From NCBI GenBank assembly GCA_963997635.1, contig CAXEND010000004.1, positions 1 through 64,000 of the forward strand: a stretch of DNA of 64,000 bases, in the 5' to 3' direction. The position numbers and the translations under genes were made by a program. The stretch comes from GCA-2728135 sp002728135. Its GTDB lineage: Bacteria > Pseudomonadota > Alphaproteobacteria > UBA828. Of this stretch, positions 9,256 to 19,221 are shown in pieces (position 1 is the first letter of the stretch; each line of letters opens with the position of its first letter). The notes under the pieces are model-generated. The model saw only the letters and a program-made list of their open reading frames with translations, was not told the origin of the DNA and made no database searches.

Positions 9256-9921
9256 TCAATTGTTTTCATTTGTATTAACAATTGCATTTATATCCACCTC
9301 AATTGCAAATTTGTTTTCCCCACCTATCAAAAGGTTTGGCTCAGGATCTAGACCTGGATCAGGAACGAGCGTATTTCGAAGATACTCATTTACTACTCTT
9401 TGCCTATAAGGGTCTGACCCATCAATATTGATTAGCTCACTTTTCCTAAAACGTAATCTTTCAGCAGATAAATATAATTCTGCTGCCTTGTTATAATCAC
9501 GACTCACACCCATACCATTTTCATAGAAATAAGCTAGAGCAACCATTGCTGGTTCACTACCTTGTTTGGCTGATAATGAATACCAATATGCAGCACGTTC
9601 ATAACTTATATTTGTTCCCAAGCCTCTTTCATACATTGAACCTAAGTGGAAAGTAGCAAGACTGTCACCTTGTGAGGCAGCTAGATAATACCACTTCATT
9701 GCCTCTTTAGGATTTATGTTGACACCTAGACCCCGCTCAAAAATTAGGCCTAGAGAGGTCTGGGCACCAGGATCCCCATCACGAGCCATAAGCAAAACTT
9801 GCTTATCAACTCTACTAAATTTATCTGAAAATATAGTATTCCAATCTCCATTACATGAAGAAATAAAAAATAAAGTTGTTAGTCCTGCAGCAGCAAATAA
9901 GTATTTTCGAATTAGGGTCAT
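9256..9921 (-). CDS. Sel1-repeat lipoprotein
   Basis: 221 residues. The N-terminus is a lipoprotein signal: positively charged start, hydrophobic stretch and a lipobox ending at Cys23 (FFISSC). Three Sel1/TPR-like repeats of about 36 residues follow (roughly 50-85, 86-121, 122-156), each with the GLG.N...A..WY.L.A..G pattern. Sel1 proteins usually mediate protein-protein contacts; no specific partner is visible. Convergent with acs, 24 bases apart, and 49 bases downstream of the DUF1674 gene on the same strand. Confidence 0.85.
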   Translation of the reverse strand: MTLIRKYLFAAAGLTTLFFISSCNGDWNTIFSDKFSRVDKQVLLMARDGDPGAQTSLGLIFERGLGVNINPKEAMKWYYLAASQGDSLATFHLGSMYERGLGTNISYERAAYWYSLSAKQGSEPAMVALAYFYENGMGVSRDYNKAAELYLSAERLRFRKSELINIDGSDPYRQRVVNEYLRNTLVPDPGLDPEPNLLIGGENKFAIEVDINAIVNTNENN

Positions 9922-9970
9922 AAATTAACCTATTAATACCTATTAAGATATTTTTTCAAAAAAGATATGG

Positions 9971-10201
9971 TTAAAAATCGATGCAGCGACCACCCCGCTC
10001 CCAGTCACCATATCTGGTGGGCTCTAATCCGGAAGGCCCTCCTTTCTCAACGTGAGTTTTATTTTGTATTTTACTAGGCTTAATTGGCTGATTATTATTC
10101 ACATATTTTTTAGTTAAAACTCTAGAAACTTCATTATTGGTTAAATTTGACTTCAAAGAATTAGCTGTTTTTTCTTTCATTTCTACCATCATTTTTTCCA
10201 A
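9971..10201 (-). CDS. DUF1674 protein (succinate dehydrogenase assembly factor 4-like)
   Basis: 76 residues. The diagnostic part is the C-terminus: GGPSGLEPTRYGDWERGG followed by RCIDF, the signature of DUF1674/SDHAF4. The eukaryotic member helps assemble the flavoprotein subunit of succinate dehydrogenase; the same role is inferred here. The N-terminal half is polar and low in conservation. Divergent from rsmB across 157 bases, as in many alphaproteobacteria. Confidence 0.85.
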   Translation of the reverse strand: MEKMMVEMKEKTANSLKSNLTNNEVSRVLTKKYVNNNQPIKPSKIQNKTHVEKGGPSGLEPTRYGDWERGGRCIDF

Positions 10202-10358
10202 TTAATTATTCCAGAAAACTGACCTAAGCCTGTACGACTAATATATATATCTATTTTCTATAGCTAAGAAATCAACAAAACAATTATAAAAAATGGGATA
10301 GTGTAAATCGATACATAATAATTTTAAAATATATAAAATATAACTTAAGGATAAGTCA

Positions 10359-11654
10359 TTGGGAAATAACCCTAGAAGTATAGTTGTTTATGCATTAGAG
10401 GCTGTCTTGGATCACGGTTACACCATAGACCACACACTAGATAAATCTCGCAAATACCATTCTCTTAACGATTCTGACCGTGCTTTTGTTCGCCTTATTA
10501 TGTTAACAACGCTACGAAGACTCGGAGAAATTGATTATGTAATCAATAACTATATGAACAAAAGCCCAAAGCCTCGACAAATTCGTGCCCTTCACATTCT
10601 GAGAATGTCTGTTGCACAGCTTCTTTTTCTAAATACACCACCCCACGCAGCCGTCTCTACTGCCGTAGAGTTAGCAGGTGAACAATCCTCAACGGTATCT
10701 TTGAAAGGTTTGGTTAACGCAGTTCTCAGAAAGGTATCAAGAGATGGCTCTAAACATCTCAAAAATATTGATGCTGATAGAGTTAATACACCAGATTGGC
10801 TTTGGAAAAAGCTAAACTTAGCTTACGGAGAAAACATTACACGTGAAATAGTCAAAGCATTTCGTAAACCAGCACCTTTAGATCTAACCTTAAAAGATGT
10901 CTCAAAAGCAGACAAATGGTCTAAGAAGCTTGATGCTTTTATATTACCAAATAAGACACTTCGTTTATTTAATGCTGGACAAATTGAAAAGTTGAATGGT
11001 TTTACATCAGGTGAGTGGTGGGTCCAAGATGCTGCAGCTTCTTTTCCTGCAAGAATGATTAATAGTTGTAAAAATGACCAAGTATTAGATTTATGTGCAG
11101 CTCCAGGGGGTAAGACAGCCCAGCTATCTTCTCAGGGTGCAAATGTAATAGCAGTGGACAACTCAACAATTCGCTTAAAAAAACTCTCAAAAAACCTTTT
11201 GCGTCTTAAGCTCAATGCTACATTACTTGAGCAAGACATTCTTAAATGGAGCCCTTCAAAAAAAATGGATTTAATTTTATTGGACGCCCCTTGTAGTGCT
11301 ACAGGAACTATCCGAAGACATCCCGAAGTACCTTGGACAAGAAGGTCTTCAGACCTTAAACATTTCAAGTCCAAACAAGATGAACTACTTGATGCAGCTA
11401 CCAATCTCCTCTCTCCGGGCGGAAAACTTGTATACACAGTTTGTTCATTGTTACCTGAAGAGGGTGTGGAAAGAATCAATGCTTTGATTAAACGCAAAAA
11501 TAATATTTCTCGTGAATCATTTGACCTAAAGTCTTTGGGAATTCCCCACGGTTCTGTCAACAAATATGGAGATCTTCAGACTCTTCCATGTCATTGGCCA
11601 GAATATCAAGGTTTAGATGGTTTTTTTGCAGCTTGCTTGCGCTGCAGTCTCTAA
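10359..11654 (+). CDS. rsmB: 16S rRNA (cytosine-967-C5)-methyltransferase
   Basis: 431 residues. N-terminal NusB-like RNA-binding domain (about 1-140), then a Rossmann methyltransferase with the SAM loop LDLCAAPGGKT and the two cysteine motifs DAPCSATG and YTVCSLLPEEG that give the release and nucleophile cysteines of m5C methyltransferases. The start codon is TTG, with AAGGA seven bases upstream. rpe follows 18 bases after the stop. Confidence 0.93.
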   Translation: MGNNPRSIVVYALEAVLDHGYTIDHTLDKSRKYHSLNDSDRAFVRLIMLTTLRRLGEIDYVINNYMNKSPKPRQIRALHILRMSVAQLLFLNTPPHAAVSTAVELAGEQSSTVSLKGLVNAVLRKVSRDGSKHLKNIDADRVNTPDWLWKKLNLAYGENITREIVKAFRKPAPLDLTLKDVSKADKWSKKLDAFILPNKTLRLFNAGQIEKLNGFTSGEWWVQDAAASFPARMINSCKNDQVLDLCAAPGGKTAQLSSQGANVIAVDNSTIRLKKLSKNLLRLKLNATLLEQDILKWSPSKKMDLILLDAPCSATGTIRRHPEVPWTRRSSDLKHFKSKQDELLDAATNLLSPGGKLVYTVCSLLPEEGVERINALIKRKNNISRESFDLKSLGIPHGSVNKYGDLQTLPCHWPEYQGLDGFFAACLRCSL

Positions 11655-11672
11655 ACTGCTAACAAATCGGAC

Positions 11673-12344
11673 ATGCAACAAACTTTACGAATCGCTCCTT
11701 CGATACTTTCAGCAGACTTTTCTAAGCTTGGGGAAGAGGTTAAAAAGGTTTCCAAAGCAGGGGCAGACTATATTCATATTGATGTCATGGACGGCCACTT
11801 CGTGCCTAATATTACAATTGGGCCTGATGTTATAAAAGCACTAAGACCCTACACCTTCTTACCTTTTGACGTCCACTTAATGATTGCACCTGTTGACCCA
11901 TATATCGAGGCCTTTGCCCAAGCAGGAGCTGATATAATTACAATACATGTAGAGGCCTCACCGAATGTTAAAAAGTCTGTTCATAATATACATCAATTTG
12001 GGAAAAGAGCAGGAGTTTCGCTAAAACCAGATACTCCTGCTTCATCAATTAAATCAGTTATAAATGATATAGACTTAGTGCTTGCAATGACTGTAAACCC
12101 AGGGTTTGGAGGCCAAACTTTTATTCACTCCCAACTGGAGAAAATAAACCTCTTACGTAAAATGATTGATGATACAGGTAGGACTATAGATCTAGAAGTT
12201 GATGGCGGTATTAATAACTTAACTGCTTCAGATGCAGTTAGAGCTGGAGCTGATGTGTTGGTGGCAGGCTCAGCAACATTTAAAGACGGTAATTATGCAG
12301 ATAATATTATAAATCTGAGAAATGCATCCAAAACAATAGATTAA
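11673..12344 (+). CDS. rpe: Ribulose-phosphate 3-epimerase
   Basis: 223 residues, a TIM barrel that interconverts ribulose-5-phosphate and xylulose-5-phosphate. Family motifs: IAPSILSADF at the start, IDVMDGHFVPN (metal and catalytic residues), DVHLMI, MTVNPGFGGQ and VDGGI. Cytoplasmic. Second gene of the rsmB-rpe-heparinase run; spacing to the next gene is 10 bases. Confidence 0.96.
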   Translation: MQQTLRIAPSILSADFSKLGEEVKKVSKAGADYIHIDVMDGHFVPNITIGPDVIKALRPYTFLPFDVHLMIAPVDPYIEAFAQAGADIITIHVEASPNVKKSVHNIHQFGKRAGVSLKPDTPASSIKSVINDIDLVLAMTVNPGFGGQTFIHSQLEKINLLRKMIDDTGRTIDLEVDGGINNLTASDAVRAGADVLVAGSATFKDGNYADNIINLRNASKTID

Positions 12345-12354
12345 GTATAAGAAA

Positions 12355-14028
12355 ATGACCGGGATACAGACCACATCCAACCGTCGGCGCAAAAGAACTT
12401 CAAAATCTCCAAAGATTGCCAACATCATTAGTCTTGTCCGTAATATTGGGTATTCAAGTACTCCATATAGACTTTTAATATCTGGTCATATACCGCAAAG
12501 AATAAGTGCTAAACCATCAGATTTAAGGACAGGTGATACAGCTGTAGGTAATGATATATTATCTGGTTCATTCAATTTTCTAGGCTACAAACTAAATGGA
12601 GCCGCATGGAATAATTTTAAATTTGGGGAAGATTGGCAAATCATTCTCCACGGCTTTTCATGGCTTAGAGACCTTCGCGTAATTACACATGATTCTGCCA
12701 AAAAAAAGATGCGAGAATTAGTTTCGGACTGGATTCACACGCATAAATCAATCGATTCTTTTGCATGGCGACCTGATATCCTTGGCCAACGTTTAAATTC
12801 ATGGCTACTTGCTTCTGATTTTATGCTGATGGATTGTGATCAAAAGTTCAGTGAAAAATTATTTTTTAGTGTGGCCTTGCAGAGTAAACATCTTTCAAGA
12901 ACTTTAAGACAGTGCCCTGATGGTGCTCCTAGGTTTAAGGCAATTAAAGGTCTATATTCAACTGGAATATGCATCCCCAACAGTAAATATTTAGAAACAG
13001 CCTACAAATCTTTGTCTTTTGAAATTAAAAGACAGATTTTACCAGATGGCAGCCAAATTGAAAGAAGTCCCTCAGCTCATCTCAGTATTTTATCAGACTT
13101 AATTGATATTAGGGACAGTCTAGGAAATGCAAAACTTACTATTCCTGAAAACCTGCAGTTTTCCATCGATAGAATGAGCTCAACACTTAGATCATATAGA
13201 CATGGTGATGGAGCACTAGCACTATTTAATGATAGTTTAGAGGAAACTGCATGGCTCATTGACCTAGTCCTCGCTAAGTCTAATGCACACGGCAGAGCTC
13301 ATCCAGCAAAGCTTTATTCAGGATTTCAAAGACTTCAATCTGGCCGCACCTTAATTATCTTAGATAGTGGTCCACCAGCAAGTATAGGAAATAAGACTCA
13401 TGCTGGAACCTTTAGTTTTGAAATGAGTATTGGTAAAGAAAGAATAATTGTTAATTGTGGAGCTTGGCGTGGTGGTGACGAAAGTTGGAGAACAGCACTT
13501 CGTGCAACAGCAGCACATTCAACATTAACTGTAGACGATACAAATTCTTCAGAACTTCTATCTAGTGGGGGTATTGGCACTGGTGCTGAAAAAATTAATT
13601 CTGAATTTAAACAAAAAGAAGGGGCTCTTTATTTAAGTATGAGCCATGATGGATTTAATGAACCATTTAATTTAATTCATGAAAGACAATTATATTTGTC
13701 AGCCGATGGTTCTGATCTGAGAGGTACTGATACTTTAGTTCAATCTAAAAATAATCAAGCAAAAGGACGGTCATTTGCTATTCGTTTTCACATTCATCCA
13801 GATGTTCAAACTTCGCTAGTTCACGATGGTAATACTGTACTTCTCAGGCTACCAAGCGGCTTAGGTTGGCAGATGCGTGTCAACGGGGCAAATCTTGATT
13901 TAGCTGAAAGTATTTACTGTGGCCAAGCTGGCAAGCAAAGAAGAAGTAGCCAAATTGTTATGACTGGACCAATTGACCCTACAGAAACCATTGTCAAATG
14001 GGCGCTTTCTCGAATTCCAAAAAAATAA
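12355..14028 (+). CDS. Heparinase II/III-like protein
   Basis: 557 residues. An alpha-helical toroid-like N-terminal half (many W and H residues, e.g. GFSWLRDL) and a beta-rich C-terminal half with FEMSIGKERIIVNCGAW and AAHSTLTVDDTNS match the heparinase II/III-like family of alphaproteobacteria. There is no obvious cleavable signal peptide, so a cytoplasmic or unusual export route is likely and polysaccharide lyase activity is not proven. In many relatives purH follows this gene; here the glycan cluster follows instead, convergent and only 12 bases away. Confidence 0.82.
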   Translation: MTGIQTTSNRRRKRTSKSPKIANIISLVRNIGYSSTPYRLLISGHIPQRISAKPSDLRTGDTAVGNDILSGSFNFLGYKLNGAAWNNFKFGEDWQIILHGFSWLRDLRVITHDSAKKKMRELVSDWIHTHKSIDSFAWRPDILGQRLNSWLLASDFMLMDCDQKFSEKLFFSVALQSKHLSRTLRQCPDGAPRFKAIKGLYSTGICIPNSKYLETAYKSLSFEIKRQILPDGSQIERSPSAHLSILSDLIDIRDSLGNAKLTIPENLQFSIDRMSSTLRSYRHGDGALALFNDSLEETAWLIDLVLAKSNAHGRAHPAKLYSGFQRLQSGRTLIILDSGPPASIGNKTHAGTFSFEMSIGKERIIVNCGAWRGGDESWRTALRATAAHSTLTVDDTNSSELLSSGGIGTGAEKINSEFKQKEGALYLSMSHDGFNEPFNLIHERQLYLSADGSDLRGTDTLVQSKNNQAKGRSFAIRFHIHPDVQTSLVHDGNTVLLRLPSGLGWQMRVNGANLDLAESIYCGQAGKQRRSSQIVMTGPIDPTETIVKWALSRIPKK

Positions 14029-14040
14029 ATTAAATATAAT

Positions 14041-15156
14041 CTAATCTATTCCAAGTTGAAATAATTGCCTCTGAATTACTAGTTTTTCATCATATAAGTC
14101 GATGGCTCGCTTATAACCTGCTACACCCATAGATTTACGGAGTGAGATATTTTTTGCGAGTTCATCAATTGCAATTTCTAGACTTTTGGCATCTTTGACA
14201 GGCACCAAGCGACCTGTCTGGCCATCTACAACTTCCTCTCGACTGCCTCTAATATTTGTAGCAATAACTGGTAAACCTGCCATCATTGCTTCAATAATTG
14301 ATCTTGGCATCCCCTCACGATATGAAGGTAAAACAAAAATATCTGATGCCTGCAATATATCAGGTACGTCATCTCTATAACCTAAAAACCTAATCTTTGT
14401 TAGATCTTTAGGTATAGGAACACTTGATTCGTGATCACTCTCAAGCTTTTCGCCAACCACCCAAAGGGTCAAATCAATACCCTCAATAGCTTCAAAAAGC
14501 TCTTTGTATCCCTTTTCAACAACTAGTCTACCAACAATGACCAAAACCAAACTATTCTCGGATGTTTTTAGATCTCTCCTCACCTTATTTCTATGAGTAA
14601 TATATTCTTTTTCTTCCTTGAATACTCTGAACTTTGATGGATTAACCCCATTACCTATAGCTGTAATCATACCAGTTTTACATAATCCGTATAATTTAGC
14701 TGAATCAGCATCCTCCTGTGCTTGAGTGAAAAGAATATCTGTATATCTTCCTAGGAATTTCTCTAGCTGAATAAAAATTCTTCTCTTAAAAAAATTCATA
14801 CCATCATGAAAATAAAATCCATGAGCTGTATAAACAATGCATGGAACACCAACTCTTGCTGCAGCTAATCTTCCAACTAATGCTGCTACTGGAGTATGGA
14901 CATGAACAATATCAAATGATTCCTCACGGAATAAATTCACTAATAATTTATAAGATTTATAGTGAGAAATAATATTGAAACTTCTAGATATTTTAATGAT
15001 TCTGACAGAAAAGCCCTTTGACTTTATTTTTTCAACCCATTTACCGTCACTGCAAACTGCAATGACCTCGTGACCGGCATCTACTTCGGCACGCATAAGA
15101 GGCAATATGAAGTGGTAGATAGTAAAATCAACTGCACATAGCTGACAAATTTTCAT
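14041..15156 (-). CDS. Glycosyltransferase family 4 (GT-B)
   Basis: 371 residues, GT-B fold. The N-terminal half has VHVHTPVAALVGRLAA and YTAHGFYFHDG, typical of WbnK/PglA-type sugar transferases. The C-terminal half has VGRLVVEKGY and the nucleotide-sugar site SYREGMPRSIIEAMMAGLPVIA. Donor and acceptor are unknown; by context it adds a sugar to the surface glycan. Last gene of the long minus-strand array; no clear terminator hairpin seen in the 12 bases before heparinase. Confidence 0.87.
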   Translation of the reverse strand: MKICQLCAVDFTIYHFILPLMRAEVDAGHEVIAVCSDGKWVEKIKSKGFSVRIIKISRSFNIISHYKSYKLLVNLFREESFDIVHVHTPVAALVGRLAAARVGVPCIVYTAHGFYFHDGMNFFKRRIFIQLEKFLGRYTDILFTQAQEDADSAKLYGLCKTGMITAIGNGVNPSKFRVFKEEKEYITHRNKVRRDLKTSENSLVLVIVGRLVVEKGYKELFEAIEGIDLTLWVVGEKLESDHESSVPIPKDLTKIRFLGYRDDVPDILQASDIFVLPSYREGMPRSIIEAMMAGLPVIATNIRGSREEVVDGQTGRLVPVKDAKSLEIAIDELAKNISLRKSMGVAGYKRAIDLYDEKLVIQRQLFQLGID

Positions 15157-15208
15157 TTAACTTTACTTTTTAGATTATTATTAATTAATTCTTAGATTTT
15201 AATCTTAA

Positions 15209-17113
15209 TTAAATAGACATCGTTGGTCTAAACTTTTCACACCATCCCTGGAAAGCAACCAACATCCATAATTTTTCTGATGTATCCCTACGATTTTCTT
15301 CTAAATTTTTATACCAAATACTAGGAATTAATGGATCAAATAAACCTTGTTTTTTTAGTTTTACAGGATCAATAGCACGTCGAGTCAAATCCCCTAGAGG
15401 GCCAGCTAACCATTCCGCAATAGGAACTTCAAAACCTTTCTTTTTTAAAGAGAATACACTTGTTGGTACTCGGTCTGAAAATGCATGACGCAATATCCAT
15501 TTTCCCGCACCACGTCTTAGTTTATATGAACTTGGCATAGCCGTAGCCATTTCAACTATACGGTGGTCTAGAAAGGGTGATCGAGCCTCTAAGCTTACAC
15601 CCATTGTCATCCTATCAACTTTTACCAGCATATCCGATACAAGACCCAAAACTAAATCTCCGTATAACATTGCATTAATTGGGTCACTATCTTGACTAGC
15701 AGACCTAGAGTCACTAACCAAAGACCTAAGATTTGTTGTTCCAAAAGACTTATTAGAAATAATTAGTCTTTCAATTTCACTACTATCCATTGCCTGGAGC
15801 CATCCAACATGACGACCAATGGAATCTTTTCCTGCATGCTCCATAAACCTTCTAAGAATTCTTATGCGATTAGTAAAGCTGTTACTTTTATTGTCCGGTA
15901 AAGATTTTGCTAATGGTTCCAGAATATAGTGACGGAGTATAGATGGGATTTGCCTATAGTAGGTAGAGAGTAACTCACCTTGATATTTTCTATAACCCCC
16001 AAAAATTTCATCTGCACCATCCCCCGTTAGCACTACGCTAACATTATTTTTTACTGCCTGGGATAAAAGAAATGTTGGTATCGCAGAAGAATCAGCAAAT
16101 GGTTCATCTAAGCTATTAAAAACATTGATAAGGGAAGCAGAAACGTCTTTTGATGAAATTACTAGTTCATTATGCTTTGTTCCTAAAATTCTCGCTACAT
16201 TTTTAGCTTCTGGCCTCTCCTCATAATAAGATGATACACCCTCAAATCCAACGGTAAAGCTCTCAACTTTATCACTTGCCCGCCTCATTGAGGCGGCAAC
16301 TAAAGCAGAATCAATACCACCAGATAAAAAAACACCAATTGGTACGTCAGCATTCATCCTAATACCTACAGCGTTATCAAATGTCTTCACAAGTGAATTT
16401 GTAACGGAGGCAAGATTTTGCTTTTGGGGTGAATTTTTTTCTGAAAGATTATACCAAGGTTTTAAATGAAGCCCATTTTGGTTGAGAACTCCAACAGAAC
16501 CTGCCGGCAATTTTTTAATCCCTTCTGCAATTGATAGTGGTTCAGGTATCCACCGAAGAGAAAAATATAAATCTAATGCAACAGGACTAATTTCAGGAGT
16601 ATAGTCTAAGAGACATTCCAAAGCAGCTAAGTCTGAACCAAATGTGACTTTTCCATCGTGTTCTATTAAAAGTAGAGGTTTTTTTCCGAATCGATCTCTA
16701 GCAAAAAAAGCTTGTTTTGTAGAAGTATTCCAAATAACAAATGCAAACATACCAGATAACTTATCTAAAACATCTATTCCCCAAGCTCTCCAACCCTCCA
16801 ATATTACTTCAGTATCACTATTAGTATGAAATTTATGTCCGAGTCTGAGAAGTTCATTCTTTAATAATTTAAAGTTATAAATTTCACCATTATAAGCAAT
16901 TACCAAGTCTCCCCGAATCATTGGGAGGTTAGCTTCTGAGGTTAAATCCTGAATAGCCAAGCGCGTATTAACAATAGCACATTTATTATCCATCCATATA
17001 TTACATGCATCAGGACCTCGAGGCTTTAAGCGCTCTCCAGCTCTCGTCAAGGGCCCTCTTAATTTTTCATTTTTTATACCGTTGAGGTTGATTACACCTG
17101 CAAAACCACACAT
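15209..17113 (-). CDS. asnB: Asparagine synthetase (glutamine-hydrolysing) family
   Basis: 634 residues with both domains intact. The class II glutaminase nucleophile Cys2 is present (MCGFAG), with RGPD and YNGEIYN. The ATP pyrophosphatase loop SGGIDS is at 264-269. The general family reaction is aspartate plus glutamine to asparagine. In polysaccharide clusters homologues are thought to amidate a uronic or acidic sugar, and that is the more likely role here because glycosyltransferases flank it on both sides. No asparagine pathway neighbour is present. Confidence 0.85.
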   Translation of the reverse strand: MCGFAGVINLNGIKNEKLRGPLTRAGERLKPRGPDACNIWMDNKCAIVNTRLAIQDLTSEANLPMIRGDLVIAYNGEIYNFKLLKNELLRLGHKFHTNSDTEVILEGWRAWGIDVLDKLSGMFAFVIWNTSTKQAFFARDRFGKKPLLLIEHDGKVTFGSDLAALECLLDYTPEISPVALDLYFSLRWIPEPLSIAEGIKKLPAGSVGVLNQNGLHLKPWYNLSEKNSPQKQNLASVTNSLVKTFDNAVGIRMNADVPIGVFLSGGIDSALVAASMRRASDKVESFTVGFEGVSSYYEERPEAKNVARILGTKHNELVISSKDVSASLINVFNSLDEPFADSSAIPTFLLSQAVKNNVSVVLTGDGADEIFGGYRKYQGELLSTYYRQIPSILRHYILEPLAKSLPDNKSNSFTNRIRILRRFMEHAGKDSIGRHVGWLQAMDSSEIERLIISNKSFGTTNLRSLVSDSRSASQDSDPINAMLYGDLVLGLVSDMLVKVDRMTMGVSLEARSPFLDHRIVEMATAMPSSYKLRRGAGKWILRHAFSDRVPTSVFSLKKKGFEVPIAEWLAGPLGDLTRRAIDPVKLKKQGLFDPLIPSIWYKNLEENRRDTSEKLWMLVAFQGWCEKFRPTMSI

Positions 17114-17122
17114 TTGAATAAC

Positions 17123-18238
17123 CTAAATTATTGACAAATAAAGCTGTTCATAATTTTCTACTAGCTGGTTAAGTGAAAACATTTTTATCATTCTTTCTCT
17201 AGCAGCTATTTTATATGATTTTATTTCACTTTCTGGCATTAACAAAAATTCCTGGATTGCAGAAGAGAGTTTTTCAGGGTTTCTTGCTTCAACAATCTTA
17301 CCAGCTTTACCCATAATATATGCTGAATCTCCAATATCAGTAGCTACTGCAGGTAATCCACAAGCCATGCCTTCCATCAAGGCATTAGAAGAACCTTCAC
17401 CAAATGCTGAACAAGAAACAATTAAGTCGGAAGTAGCCAATAATGTATTAATATCAGACCTTCGCCCAAGGCCATACATTTGGCTTCCTAAATTAAATTG
17501 TTCAGTACCTAAACCAATAAAAATTGTATAAACCTCCGGAAGCTTATCCAAGGCTAACAACAAATTTTTGTGATCTTTCATAGGGTCAACACGTGCTATA
17601 TTAATAATTACAAATGCATTTGATGGTATATTTAACAATTCCCTGTTTTTTTTCCTCATTAGTGAATTAGGTTTGAATAATTCTGTATTAACTCCGTTGC
17701 CAATTACCTTTAAATACCTATTTTTGTATCCCAGACTCTGGTGTATCTCTGCTCCGGCAAAAGAATTAAAAGTTATACAATTTGGAATTCCAGACATTTT
17801 TATGCAACACCAGACCACACACCTAAGCATAATACTATAACGACTAAAATCCATATTTGAGCACCTTACACTCCAGACTAATGAAGTTAAATTTTTACGC
17901 CTGGACATACTCAAAGCAATTGTTGCTAAAAGATCTGCGTGATACATCCAACTATGTATAATTTTAGGTTTATATTTGTTTATCAACCTTACTAGTCTTA
18001 TCAGGGTTAATGGATTAGGAATACTTCGATTGATTCCGAGGTCATAAACATCAATCCCATTTGACTGAAATTGTGAGCGTAGGGCGCCATTTTTTTTTAA
18101 AGAAACAACAATAACGTCTGCTCCTTTTTTTTTGCGCTCTGAGGCTAGTAAAAGTAATTGTTTCTCAGCGCCACCAACATCTAAACTCGATATGATGTAC
18201 ATGACTGAAGGTAATGATTCTGGTAAGGTTTCAACCAT
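17123..18238 (-). CDS. Glycosyltransferase family 4 (GT-B)
   Basis: 371 residues. Starts with VMYIISSLDVGGAEKQLLLL, the GT4 N-terminal motif, and carries the acceptor-side IIHSWMYHADLLA and the donor-site FGEGSSNALMEGMACGLP motif. The annotated start gives 13 extra residues; an in-frame ATG at 18202 (MYIISSLD) is an equally possible start. Divergent from the methyltransferase gene with only 29 bases between them. Substrate unknown. Confidence 0.85.
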   Translation of the reverse strand: MVETLPESLPSVMYIISSLDVGGAEKQLLLLASERKKKGADVIVVSLKKNGALRSQFQSNGIDVYDLGINRSIPNPLTLIRLVRLINKYKPKIIHSWMYHADLLATIALSMSRRKNLTSLVWSVRCSNMDFSRYSIMLRCVVWCCIKMSGIPNCITFNSFAGAEIHQSLGYKNRYLKVIGNGVNTELFKPNSLMRKKNRELLNIPSNAFVIINIARVDPMKDHKNLLLALDKLPEVYTIFIGLGTEQFNLGSQMYGLGRRSDINTLLATSDLIVSCSAFGEGSSNALMEGMACGLPAVATDIGDSAYIMGKAGKIVEARNPEKLSSAIQEFLLMPESEIKSYKIAARERMIKMFSLNQLVENYEQLYLSII

Positions 18239-18267
18239 TATTAAATCTGTTCCCTACAGGAAAAAAA

Positions 18268-19209
18268 ATGACACTACGAAAAATTATAAAAAATAACACT
18301 AAATTGACTTGTGCATGGTATGTTTTTGAAAACTGGTTAGCAGGATATCGTCTAAAAAAAGGAAATCTCAAGACTACATCTGGATCAAGACACTCGGGAA
18401 TGAGCCTAGAAGACTCGGTAAATTATATAGACAAAGTTTTTGCTGATTATCTTGATTATGGAAAAATTCATAATTTTTATGGAACTGTAGCAGAAATAGG
18501 CCCGGGAGATAACTTTGGCGTTGCTCTTTGCATCCTAAATAGCGGAGCCCAAAGTGTTCATGCAATTGATCGATGGAAACCAATAAAAAACCTAAATGAA
18601 CAAAAACGGATTTATCAAAAACTATCTCATAGAGTGGGATTTGAAAAACTTTTTGATGGAACACCTAATGAAGATAACATTCAAGGGCTTGTATATCATC
18701 AGGGCGTTTCCGCAGAGCAATTTTTCAAGCAAACAAATGTAAAGTTTGATTTTATTATTAGCCGTGCTGTGATGGAACATCTGTTTGATCCACTAGAAGC
18801 ATTAACAAGTATGGCCAACGCTTTAAAACCAGGTGGAATGATGATCCACCGAATTGATCTTAGAGATCATGGTATGTTTTCAGGACATCATCCTCTCACC
18901 CACTTAATGATAAATGAAAAATTGTGGAAAATTATGACAAATAAATCGGGTAGGCCAAACCGAATTCTTGCACCGCATTATAAGAATTGGCTTAACTCTA
19001 ATGAGCTTAGTGGTGATTTTTTCATTACACGACTAACAGGTATCACAGAAGAAATAACTCCTCAAAAATGGGAGCAAATACCTTATGAAATGAGGGAGGA
19101 ATCCTTAAAAATTGTTAAATCAATAAAACATAAAATTTCAAGTCAATACCAAAATATGAAAAATTCAGATCTTTCTATTGCTGGATGTGTTCTGATAGGA
19201 AAAAAATAA
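18268..19209 (+). CDS. Class I SAM-dependent methyltransferase
   Basis: About 313 residues. The SAM-binding motif VAEIGPGDNFGVAL is followed by AIDRW and by a late-motif IISRAVMEHLFDPLEAL, so this is a class I methyltransferase. Start placed at the ATG at 18268, which has CAGGA just upstream; a longer frame would overlap the divergent GT gene. It is the only plus-strand gene between 14041 and 54639. No membrane segment. Substrate unknown, probably a glycan intermediate. Confidence 0.82.
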   Translation: MTLRKIIKNNTKLTCAWYVFENWLAGYRLKKGNLKTTSGSRHSGMSLEDSVNYIDKVFADYLDYGKIHNFYGTVAEIGPGDNFGVALCILNSGAQSVHAIDRWKPIKNLNEQKRIYQKLSHRVGFEKLFDGTPNEDNIQGLVYHQGVSAEQFFKQTNVKFDFIISRAVMEHLFDPLEALTSMANALKPGGMMIHRIDLRDHGMFSGHHPLTHLMINEKLWKIMTNKSGRPNRILAPHYKNWLNSNELSGDFFITRLTGITEEITPQKWEQIPYEMREESLKIVKSIKHKISSQYQNMKNSDLSIAGCVLIGKK

Positions 19210-19221
19210 CTTTCACGTATA

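Noticed and set aside
11132..11563. 143-residue minus-strand open frame inside rsmB
   Set aside because: Covers the conserved methyltransferase motifs of rsmB on the other strand; no independent homology pattern.
15209..17113. Housekeeping asparagine biosynthesis
   Set aside because: Flanked by glycosyltransferases on both sides; cluster role more likely, although the reaction cannot be told from sequence.
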